A DNA stretch of 62,803 bases. Origin: [Mycobacterium] manitobense (GTDB lineage: Bacteria; Actinomycetota; Actinomycetes; Mycobacteriales; Mycobacteriaceae). The stretch is from the NCBI RefSeq assembly GCF_025821665.1, contig NZ_JACKSJ010000221.1, positions 1 through 62,803 on the forward strand, read 5' to 3'. Below are positions 1 through 7,440 of this stretch, one piece after another. Numbering within the stretch: position 1 is the first letter of the stretch; each line of letters begins with the position of its first letter. The notes beneath the pieces are model-generated. The model had not been told where the DNA came from. It did not search any database and saw nothing but the letters and a program-made list of their open reading frames with translations. Made by a program: the position numbers and the translations under genes.

Positions 1-1
1 G

Positions 2-562
2 ACGGGTCTGGCGGATGCGGCGCGAGCGGCCGCGCGGACCGCGGCGGGAGGCATCGACCCGGCATCGGCCCCGGCGTGCACCTACACCGCGGCGGCCGTG
101 GTGCCCGCGGCGCCGGACACGGTGCACATCACCGTCGCCAACGTCGGTGACAGCAGGGTCTATTGGCTGCCCGACCCACCCGGACGGGCGTTGCAGCTCA
201 CGGTCGACGACTCCGTGGCCCAGGAACTCATCGGCGCCGGGCTGTCGGCCCAGTCCACGGCAGTGCGGGCGGGAGCGCACACGCTGACCCGATGGCTCGG
301 CGCCGATGCGGAAACCGACGCCGAGCCGTGGACGGATACGAGTGTGCGCACCATCGCCGTCACGGGCGCAGGTCTTCTGGTCATCTGCACGGACGGTCTG
401 TGGAACTACCTCCCCGAGCCCGGCGACATCGCACGGGTGTGCGTCGGCGGCGATGCGCACACAGTCGCGCGCAGGCTGGTCGACCACGCGCTGCAGGCAG
501 GCGGACAGGACAACGTCACTGTCGCCGTGATACCCATCGGAGGCCGCCATGAGTCACGCTGA
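2..562 (+). CDS. PP2C-family Ser/Thr protein phosphatase, 3' part
   Basis: This is the C-terminal part of a PPM/PP2C metal-dependent phosphatase; the start lies before the window. Family motifs are visible: VGDSRVYWL (metal-binding GD), a central variable region, TDGLWNYL (second metal-binding Asp) and the terminal QDNVTVAVI. Proteins of this family remove phosphate from Ser/Thr residues and often oppose a Hanks-type kinase. The stop overlaps the next start by 14 nt, so it heads (or continues) a tightly coupled operon with vWA, FHA, histidine kinase, cyclase and ATP-grasp genes. A kinase gene just upstream would be expected but is outside the window. The family call is firm; the substrate is unknown. 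Confidence 0.88.
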   Translation, partial: TGLADAARAAARTAAGGIDPASAPACTYTAAAVVPAAPDTVHITVANVGDSRVYWLPDPPGRALQLTVDDSVAQELIGAGLSAQSTAVRAGAHTLTRWLGADAETDAEPWTDTSVRTIAVTGAGLLVICTDGLWNYLPEPGDIARVCVGGDAHTVARRLVDHALQAGGQDNVTVAVIPIGGRHESR

Positions 563-1838
563 CGGACAACATTTTTCGGTTCACGTCGACCACAATCCCT
601 ACCTCGCCGCGGGCGTCGGCAGGGTGGATGCGATCGTCAGTGTGGCGACCGAGGGCGACGCCGCTTCGACGCCGGCTCACAGCGACCGCGTCGAGGTGAT
701 CGTGATCGATTGTTCGTCATCGATGATGTCGCCTGCCGTCAAGTTCGACGCCGCCGTACGCGCCACCTCGGCGGCCGTCGACGAAATCGCCGACGGCACA
801 TACTTCTCCATCATCGCCGGCACCGGGAAAGCCTCACCGGTCTACCCCACCGACGGGATCCCGGTCCGGGCCGACCCGGCGGCCAGGGCCGGCGCGGTGC
901 GTGCGCTCGCGGCGCTGCGGCCCGAAGGCGGGACCGCGATGGGCGCCTGGCTGGCACACGTCCGCGACGTCGTCGGACAGCACCCCGGAGCGCTCGCCCA
1001 CGCGATCCTGCTCACCGACGGGAAGAACGAGCACGAGACACCAGAGCAGTTGGCTGACCAGATCGCCTTCAGCGAAGGCATGTTCACCTGCGACTGCCGT
1101 GGGCTGGGCACCGACTGGCGGGTCGACGAACTGCGGGCCATCTCGTCTGCGCTCCTCGGCACCGTGGACATCGTCGCCGATGCCGCCGACCTCGCCGACG
1201 ACTTCGCGGCGATCATGCGGACCTCCATGGAGAAGTCGATTCCCGATCTGACACTGCGGTTGTGGACGCCGACAGGCGCACGCATCGAGTTCGTCAAACA
1301 GGTCGCCCCGACTGTCGAGGACCTCACGCACCGCCGCGTCGACGCCGGGGATCAGTGCGGCGAGTACCCGCTGGGATCCTGGGGGGCCGAGGAACGCGAC
1401 TACCACATACAGGTGGTCGTCGAACCGTCCGCGGTCGGCCGAGAGAAGCTCGCCGCGCGGGTGAGCCTGGTGTCGGACAGCACGGTGCACAGCGAGGGCC
1501 TGGTGACGGCGATCTGGACCGCGGACACGGAGTTGTCGGCGCGGATGAGTCAGCGCGTCGCGCACTACACCGGGCAGGCGGAGCTGGCTCAGGCCGTTCA
1601 GGACGGCCTCAGCGCCCGCAGGAACGGCGACACCGCGACCGCGACCGCGAAGCTGAAGCGCGCCGTCGAGCTCGCCGAGCGATCGAACAACGACGGCACC
1701 GCCAGACTGCTCCGGGGCGTCCTCGACGTCGACGAACGCACCGGCACCGCCCGGCTGAGGCCCGAGGTCGCCGCGGCCGACGAGATGGCCCTCGACGCGC
1801 GCTCAACGAGGACTGCACGCATGCGGAGGGACGCCTGA
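549..1838 (+). CDS. vWA-domain protein (TerY-like partner of PP2C)
   Basis: A 429-residue protein with no signal peptide. A von Willebrand factor A domain occupies about residues 45-230; the MIDAS metal site is seen as D54-x-S56-x-S58 (VIDCSSSM), the later Thr in EGGTAMG and the Asp in LLTDGKNEH. A beta-rich middle and a helical, Ala/Arg-rich tail (about 330-429) follow. vWA proteins scaffold complexes through a metal-bridged ligand. Pairing of a cytosolic vWA protein with PP2C and zinc-ribbon proteins is the hallmark of TerY-P triads described in tellurite/stress gene clusters; assignment to that group is an inference from context. It overlaps the upstream gene by 14 nt and the downstream gene by 1 nt (TGATG). 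Confidence 0.85.
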   Translation: MSHADGQHFSVHVDHNPYLAAGVGRVDAIVSVATEGDAASTPAHSDRVEVIVIDCSSSMMSPAVKFDAAVRATSAAVDEIADGTYFSIIAGTGKASPVYPTDGIPVRADPAARAGAVRALAALRPEGGTAMGAWLAHVRDVVGQHPGALAHAILLTDGKNEHETPEQLADQIAFSEGMFTCDCRGLGTDWRVDELRAISSALLGTVDIVADAADLADDFAAIMRTSMEKSIPDLTLRLWTPTGARIEFVKQVAPTVEDLTHRRVDAGDQCGEYPLGSWGAEERDYHIQVVVEPSAVGREKLAARVSLVSDSTVHSEGLVTAIWTADTELSARMSQRVAHYTGQAELAQAVQDGLSARRNGDTATATAKLKRAVELAERSNNDGTARLLRGVLDVDERTGTARLRPEVAAADEMALDARSTRTARMRRDA

Positions 1839-2488
1839 TGCCGACCTGCGACGAGGGGCACGACTCGGCCGCCGAGGACTACTGCGAGGTGTGCGGCAGT
1901 TCCATGAGGCCGTCTGCCGCCCACCATGCCTCGGAGATTCCGCCGGCGCTCTGCCCCGCTTGTCGCGCACCCGTCACCGGTCGCTTCTGCGAGGTCTGCG
2001 GGAACGACTCGGCACTCCAGCCGCCCGACGACGCGCCGGCTCAGGAGGGTGACGGCGCCGAGTGTCTAGCCGTGTGGACCGTCGTCATCGGCGCCGATCC
2101 CGACTTCTACGGGCGGGTCGTCGCCCGCGGCGGACCGGACACCGTCGAGTTCCCAGAGGTGTTTCCCGAGCGCCGGATCAGGTTGCGGCACAGCACCACA
2201 CTGATCGGCCGCCGTCACCGGGAGCAGGGGGTGCAGCCCGGCATCGACCTCGGCATCCATCCCGTCGACCGCGGCGTCTCCACTCAGCACGCGGTGCTCC
2301 GCCTGAGCGCCACCGGCCTGACCGTCACCGACCTCGGATCGACCAACGGCACCAGCCTGAACGGAAGCGACGACTTCCTCGGCAACGGCGAGGAGACGCC
2401 GCTGACGGACGGCGACCGCATCCACGTCGGCGCGTGGACGACGATCACGATCGTGCGAGAGCCCGGCGAGGGCAGGAGAACCGGATGA
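1838..2488 (+). CDS. double zinc-ribbon and FHA-domain protein
   Basis: A 216-residue protein. The first 75 residues hold two CxxC-type zinc ribbons (C4 with YCEVCG, then CPAC with FCEVCG). The C-terminal half (about 120-210) is a forkhead-associated domain with the phosphothreonine-binding signature: VSTQHAVL followed by DLGSTNGTSLNG. FHA domains bind pThr peptides, so this protein probably reads phosphorylation written by a Ser/Thr kinase and erased by the PP2C encoded two genes upstream. The start ATG at 1838 shares one base with the vWA stop; the alternative upstream frame is only a shadow of the vWA gene. The stop overlaps the histidine kinase start as ATGA. Confidence 0.86.
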   Translation: MPTCDEGHDSAAEDYCEVCGSSMRPSAAHHASEIPPALCPACRAPVTGRFCEVCGNDSALQPPDDAPAQEGDGAECLAVWTVVIGADPDFYGRVVARGGPDTVEFPEVFPERRIRLRHSTTLIGRRHREQGVQPGIDLGIHPVDRGVSTQHAVLRLSATGLTVTDLGSTNGTSLNGSDDFLGNGEETPLTDGDRIHVGAWTTITIVREPGEGRRTG

Positions 2489-4743
2489 GCCAAGAGGCTT
2501 TGAACCGTGAATTGCAGGACGCCCGGGAGCAGTCCGCGGCCAGTCGCGAGATCCTCGCAGCGCTCGGTCGGGACGTCGCCAACCCGGGCGCGGTGCTCGA
2601 CACCGTCCTCGAATACGCCGCGCGGCTGTGCGGGGCGCGGGCCGCTCAGCTGTTCCTCCTCGACGGCGATGTGTTCCGCCTGTCCCGCGTCTCCGGGGAG
2701 ACCCCCGAGGATTACCGCCGCTACCTCCTGGCACACCCGATCTCCAGGAATCGTTCCTCCACGGTCGGCCGGGCCGCCGAGGACCGGTGCACCCACCAGA
2801 TCGCCGACGTACTGGGTGATGCCGACTATGGGCGACACGATCTGCAGCGCCTGACCGGCTTCCGCACCCTGCTCTCCACTCCGATGCTCCTGCAGGACGA
2901 GGTGGTCGGCGTGGTGTCCATGTGGCGCACGGATGTCGCGCCCTTCGACGAGCGGGAGCGCACACTGCTGGAGGAGTTCGCCGTACAGGCCGCGATCGTG
3001 CTGCGACAGGTCGACCTGATGCGGGCGCTGGAGGCGCGGGGCACAGAACTGTCCACCAAAGTCCAACAGCTGGAATCACTTCGGCAGGTCGACGAGGCGG
3101 TCGGCTCGAGCCTCGACCTGGACGAGGTGCTCAAACGGATCATCAGCAATGCGGTACGACTGACCAACCTCGGATTCGGCGACATCACCCTGAGAACCGA
3201 CGGCGGATCGATCCTCGAGTACGACGGCGTGACGGACACCTTCCACGTGCGCGCGTTCGGTAGCAGCCGACGCCTGCTCGAGCAGTTGCGCGAGATCACC
3301 ATCGACCGCGAATCCACGATCGTCGCTCGAACCGCGGACGCCCACACGCCCCTGGAGATCCCCGACCTCGAGCACGCCGAACTCGACCCCTTCCTGGACA
3401 TCCTGTTCCGGGACGGGTGGCGCTCGCTTCTCGCGGTGCCGATGCGCGCCGGTGACCGGATGGTCGGCGTCCTGGTGATCCGGCGGCGGGGCACCGGCAG
3501 GTTCCCGCCGGATCTCATGGAGCTGCTCCAGACCTTCGCCAACCAGTCGGCGCTGGCCATCGTCAACGCCCGACTGTTCCGGGAGCTGGAGACCAAGACA
3601 CGCGAGCTGGAGATCGCCAGCAACCACAAGTCCGAATTCCTGGCGAGCATGTCCCACGAACTCCGCACCCCGCTCAACGCGGTGATCGGATTCTCAGAAG
3701 TGTTGCTGGAGCGCATGTTCGGCGAGCTCAACGAACGCCAGGACGAGTACCTGCGCGACATCTGGAACTCCGGCCGGCACCTGCTCGAACTCCTCAACGA
3801 GATCTTGGACCTGTCAAAGGTGGAAGCCGGTCAGATGGTGCTCGAGCCGAGGACCTTCAGTGTGCACGGCGCACTGGACTACACGCTGCGGATGGTTCGT
3901 GAGCGCGCCGCCCTGCACGCGATCACGTTGTCGGTGCACGTGGCCGACGACGTCGACATGATCGAGGCCGACGAACTGCGGTTCCGGCAGGTGGTGCTCA
4001 ACCTGCTGTCCAACGCCGTCAAGTTCACACCGGACGGGGGGGACGTGTCCGTCCGGGCGTTCCTGGACGGCACGGACCTGGTGATCACCGTCACCGACAC
4101 CGGGATCGGGGTGGCGCCCGACGATCAGGAGCGCATCTTCGAATCGTTCCAGCAGGGCCGCCGGGGCGTCTCCAAGGAGGAGGGCACCGGCCTTGGCCTG
4201 ACCCTGTCACGGCGCATCGTCGGACTGTTCGGCGGGCGGATGTGGTTGGAGAGCACCGTCGGCGTGGGAAGCACATTCGGCTTCACCGTCCCGGTCCAAC
4301 CGGGCCGCGACGACGCCGACGCACCCGCCCCAACCGGCGAGCTACCCGTGGTCGTGCTGGTCGACGACGACCGGGCGTCACTGGACCTGATCACCGCCTA
4401 CCTCGAGGGGTCACCGGTACGGGTACTGCGGGCATCCGACGGCGCGCAGGCCCTCGATCTGGTGCGCAGGGTGCTCCCGGCCGCGGTGGTGCTCGACCTC
4501 AGGCTGCCGGTGGTCGACGGCTGGCAGGTGCTCGCCGAACTCAAGGCAGACCGCGACACCGCGGGCATCCCGGTGGTGATCGCCTCCGTCGTCGACGACC
4601 GGATCCGCGGCATGACACTCGGTGCGCACGCGTACCTGCGGAAGCCGGTCAGCCGCGACGAGGTGGTGAATGCGCTTCGCAGCGTCGGCATACCGGCCGT
4701 CGCGGGAACAGGCGACGCACATCTGGCGACGGGGGCACCATGA
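2485..4743 (+). CDS. GAF-GAF hybrid sensor histidine kinase with C-terminal receiver
   Basis: A 752-residue cytosolic hybrid kinase. Two GAF sensor domains occupy about residues 20-185 and 210-365, joined by a coiled segment. The HisKA H-box MSHELRTPLNAVIGF places the phospho-accepting histidine at H391. An HATPase_c domain follows with N-box (NLLSNAVKF), G1 (DTGIGV) and G2 (GTGLGL) motifs. A receiver domain ends the protein, with acidic pocket VDDDR and phospho-acceptor D671 in VVLDLRLP. No transmembrane segment is present, so it senses a cytosolic ligand or redox state. The ATG at 2485 overlaps the FHA stop (ATGA), and its own stop overlaps the cyclase start the same way. A receiver at the end of the kinase and another on the next protein suggest a phosphorelay. 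Confidence 0.92.
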   Translation: MSQEALNRELQDAREQSAASREILAALGRDVANPGAVLDTVLEYAARLCGARAAQLFLLDGDVFRLSRVSGETPEDYRRYLLAHPISRNRSSTVGRAAEDRCTHQIADVLGDADYGRHDLQRLTGFRTLLSTPMLLQDEVVGVVSMWRTDVAPFDERERTLLEEFAVQAAIVLRQVDLMRALEARGTELSTKVQQLESLRQVDEAVGSSLDLDEVLKRIISNAVRLTNLGFGDITLRTDGGSILEYDGVTDTFHVRAFGSSRRLLEQLREITIDRESTIVARTADAHTPLEIPDLEHAELDPFLDILFRDGWRSLLAVPMRAGDRMVGVLVIRRRGTGRFPPDLMELLQTFANQSALAIVNARLFRELETKTRELEIASNHKSEFLASMSHELRTPLNAVIGFSEVLLERMFGELNERQDEYLRDIWNSGRHLLELLNEILDLSKVEAGQMVLEPRTFSVHGALDYTLRMVRERAALHAITLSVHVADDVDMIEADELRFRQVVLNLLSNAVKFTPDGGDVSVRAFLDGTDLVITVTDTGIGVAPDDQERIFESFQQGRRGVSKEEGTGLGLTLSRRIVGLFGGRMWLESTVGVGSTFGFTVPVQPGRDDADAPAPTGELPVVVLVDDDRASLDLITAYLEGSPVRVLRASDGAQALDLVRRVLPAAVVLDLRLPVVDGWQVLAELKADRDTAGIPVVIASVVDDRIRGMTLGAHAYLRKPVSRDEVVNALRSVGIPAVAGTGDAHLATGAP

Positions 4744-5858
4744 CCGACGATCCGGTGACTGTACTGGCAGTGGACGACCAACCGCAGAACCTGCGACTGC
4801 TCGACGCGGTCCTAACTCCCCGCGGATACCAGGTGCTGACCGCGCAGTCGGGCGGTGATGCGTTGACGCTGCTCGGAAGTCGCGACGTGGACCTCGTGCT
4901 GCTCGACGTCGTGATGCCCGAACTGGACGGCTACGAGGTCTGCCGCCGGATCCGGTCCGATCCGGCGACTGAGTTCCTCCCCGTGGTGATGATCACCGCG
5001 AGTGGGAGCGAACAGCGCCTGGCCGCATTGACCGCCGGCGCGGACGACTTCATCACCAAGCCGTTCGACCAGAGCGAGCTGCTGGCCCGCGTCGCGTCGC
5101 TGGCGCGCATCAAGCGGTATCACGACACCATCCGGCGCCAGGCCGACGAGTTGGCCCGGTGGAACGCCGAACTCGAGGCCAGGGTCGCCGAACAGGTCGG
5201 CGAGCTCGAGCGCACCAACCGGCTGCGACGCTTCCTCTCACCCCAGCTCACTGATCTCGTGATCAGCGACGAGCACCTGCTGGAAAGCCATCGCCGCGAG
5301 ATCGTGGTGCTCTTCGCCGATCTGCGGAACTTCACCCCGTTCGCCGAGACGAGTGAACCCGAGGAGGTGATGGCCGTGCTGGCGGAGTATCACCGCGCGA
5401 TGGGTGCGTCGGTGCATGCCCACGGAGGCACGCTCGAGCGGTTCACCGGGGACGGCATCATGGTCTTCTTCAACGATCCGGTGCCGTGCGATGACGCCGC
5501 ATGGCGCGCGGTCCGGACGGCGATCGAGATCCGCGACGCCGTGCAGGAACTCGCGGCGCGGTGGCGTCGTCACGGCCACGACCTCGCGCTGGGCATCGGG
5601 ATAGCCCAGGGCTTCGCGACGCTGGGCCGGATCGGCTTCGAAGGGCGTTTCGACTACGCGGCGATCGGCAGCGTCACCAATCTCGCTGCGCGCCTGTGCT
5701 CCGACGCCGGGCCGTGGCAGGTGCTGGTCACCGACCGGGTGCTCGCCGCCGTCGAGCAGACGTCGCGATCAGAGTTCGTGGGCGACGTCCAGCCCAAGGG
5801 ATTCAGCCGATCGGTGCGAGTCCACAACATCAGCGCGATACAGGAGATGAGCCCATGA
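4740..5858 (+). CDS. receiver-domain class III nucleotidyl cyclase
   Basis: A 372-residue protein. An N-terminal receiver domain (1-125) has acidic residues VDDQ and phospho-acceptor D56 in VLLDVVMP. A coiled-coil linker (about 130-170) leads to a class III cyclase domain (about 185-365) with both metal-binding aspartates (LFADLRNF and FTGDGIMVFF) and the NLAARL transition-state Asn/Arg motif. The position that usually carries the purine-selecting Lys is Arg (ERFTGD), and the position that usually holds Asp or Thr is Ala (DYAAIG), by my unaided alignment. The product may therefore be cAMP or something less usual. It is the likely direct output of the preceding hybrid kinase, with which it overlaps by 4 nt. 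Confidence 0.9.
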   Translation: MTDDPVTVLAVDDQPQNLRLLDAVLTPRGYQVLTAQSGGDALTLLGSRDVDLVLLDVVMPELDGYEVCRRIRSDPATEFLPVVMITASGSEQRLAALTAGADDFITKPFDQSELLARVASLARIKRYHDTIRRQADELARWNAELEARVAEQVGELERTNRLRRFLSPQLTDLVISDEHLLESHRREIVVLFADLRNFTPFAETSEPEEVMAVLAEYHRAMGASVHAHGGTLERFTGDGIMVFFNDPVPCDDAAWRAVRTAIEIRDAVQELAARWRRHGHDLALGIGIAQGFATLGRIGFEGRFDYAAIGSVTNLAARLCSDAGPWQVLVTDRVLAAVEQTSRSEFVGDVQPKGFSRSVRVHNISAIQEMSP

Positions 5859-7432
5859 CCCGATCAGTGACCGACAGCAGACCGCTGTCGCAGCTCGACG
5901 AGGACGAGCGCTACCGCACCTTCGACGCCCTCCAGACGTCCATGCCCTCGGTGTGGGAGTCGATGCGCGCCGGCTTCGCCGATGAATCGGTGGTGGTCGT
6001 CCCGTCGATCAGCATGGACGGCCCGACGGCCAGAAGCGGCACCGTCATGCAGGCCATGGAGGAACGGGCGCTGTTCCTGCTGCTGTTGCTGCGCCAACCG
6101 CGGCTGCGGATGATCTACGTGACATCCCAGCCGGTGTCCGAGTCGATCGTGGAGTACTACCTGGGCCTGCTGCCGGGCGTGATCCCCCGCCATGCCCGCG
6201 CGCGCCTGACGGTGGTCCCGGTCGGCGACGCCTCGCCAGAACCGCTCAGCTCGAAACTCCTCGCCCGGCCGCGGCTGCTGCGCGAGATCCGCGCGCTGAT
6301 CCCGAATCCCGCCCGCTGCCACCTGATCCCGTACAACACCACGCCGCTGGAGCGGGATGTCGCGCTGAGCCTCGGCATCCCGATGTACGGTGCGGATCCC
6401 CGGCTCGCCGACCTCGGCACGAAATCCGGCTGCCGCAGGATGTTCGAGCAGCTCGGGGTGACGTGCCCGGTCGGAGCGGAAGACCTGCACACCCTCGACG
6501 ACATCGTGGGCGGAGTGCAGCGCATGCGGGCCCGCAGGCCCTCGCTCACCCAGGCCATCGTCAAGCTCAACGACGGCGTCTCCGGTTCGGGCAACGCGCT
6601 CGTCGATCTGCGCGGGCTGCCTGCGCAGGGCTCACCGGACGAAGCGACGGCGATCACCGAACGCCTGCTCGGCATGCAGTTGGAGGCACCCAACCTCGCC
6701 CTTGACGTCTACCTGAAGGCTTTCGAGCAGTACGGCGGCATCGTCGAGGAGCGGATCACGGGCGTCGCGCTGACGAGCCCGAGCGTCCAGATGCGAGCGC
6801 TGCCGGACGGCACGGTGGAGTTGCTGTCCACCCATGACCAGCTGCTCGGCGGCGCCAGCGGCCAGAAGTACCTCGGCTGCGTCTTCCCCGCGGACCCCGG
6901 CTACGCCGGGCTCATCTCCCGGCCCGCGATGGTAATCGGCAGGCACCTGGCCCAGCTCGGGGTGCTCGGACGGTTCGCCGTGGACTTCGTGGTGGTGCAG
7001 GACGCGGACGGCGCCTGGACGCCGTACGCGATCGAGCTCAACCTGCGCAAGGGCGGCACCACCCATCCGTTCCTGACGCTGCAGTTCCTGACCGACGGTC
7101 ACTACGACGGTGAACGCGGTGTCTATCTGACCCCGAGCGGCAGCTCGAAATACCTGGTGGCCACCGACCACTTCGAGGATGACAGCCTCCGGGCGCTCAC
7201 GGTCAACGACCTCTTCGACATAGTGGTGAACCACGGTCTGCACTTCGATCAGTCACGGCGCACCGGTGTGGTGTTCCACATGATCAGCTGCCTGACCGAG
7301 TGCGGTCGCGTCGGGTTGACCGCCGTCGGGGACAACCCGGAGGACGCGCGACGCATCTACGAGGAGGCGCAGGCCGTGCTCCGCCGGGAGGCGGGGGCGG
7401 CTCTCGAGGAGTGGCCGGTGGGCACCGGCTAG
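5855..7432 (+). CDS. PGM1-type ATP-grasp ligase (pre-ATP-grasp plus ATP-grasp)
   Basis: A 525-residue protein resembling the peptide ligase PGM1 of pheganomycin biosynthesis and its actinobacterial relatives. An N-terminal pre-ATP-grasp region (about 45-190) precedes an ATP-grasp core with TKSGCRRMF, QAIVKLNDGVSGSGNALV (nucleotide-binding Lys and Gly-rich loop) and YAIELNLRKGGTTHPF (metal-binding Glu/Asn). The C-terminal part (about 430-520) matches the PGM1 C-terminal region. These enzymes activate a carboxylate as acyl phosphate and form an amide bond; neither substrate nor product can be read from sequence. It is the last gene of the operon, starts in an ATGA overlap and is convergent with pckG 8 nt later. 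Confidence 0.8.
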   Translation: MTRSVTDSRPLSQLDEDERYRTFDALQTSMPSVWESMRAGFADESVVVVPSISMDGPTARSGTVMQAMEERALFLLLLLRQPRLRMIYVTSQPVSESIVEYYLGLLPGVIPRHARARLTVVPVGDASPEPLSSKLLARPRLLREIRALIPNPARCHLIPYNTTPLERDVALSLGIPMYGADPRLADLGTKSGCRRMFEQLGVTCPVGAEDLHTLDDIVGGVQRMRARRPSLTQAIVKLNDGVSGSGNALVDLRGLPAQGSPDEATAITERLLGMQLEAPNLALDVYLKAFEQYGGIVEERITGVALTSPSVQMRALPDGTVELLSTHDQLLGGASGQKYLGCVFPADPGYAGLISRPAMVIGRHLAQLGVLGRFAVDFVVVQDADGAWTPYAIELNLRKGGTTHPFLTLQFLTDGHYDGERGVYLTPSGSSKYLVATDHFEDDSLRALTVNDLFDIVVNHGLHFDQSRRTGVVFHMISCLTECGRVGLTAVGDNPEDARRIYEEAQAVLRREAGAALEEWPVGTG

Positions 7433-7440
7433 CGGGCGGG

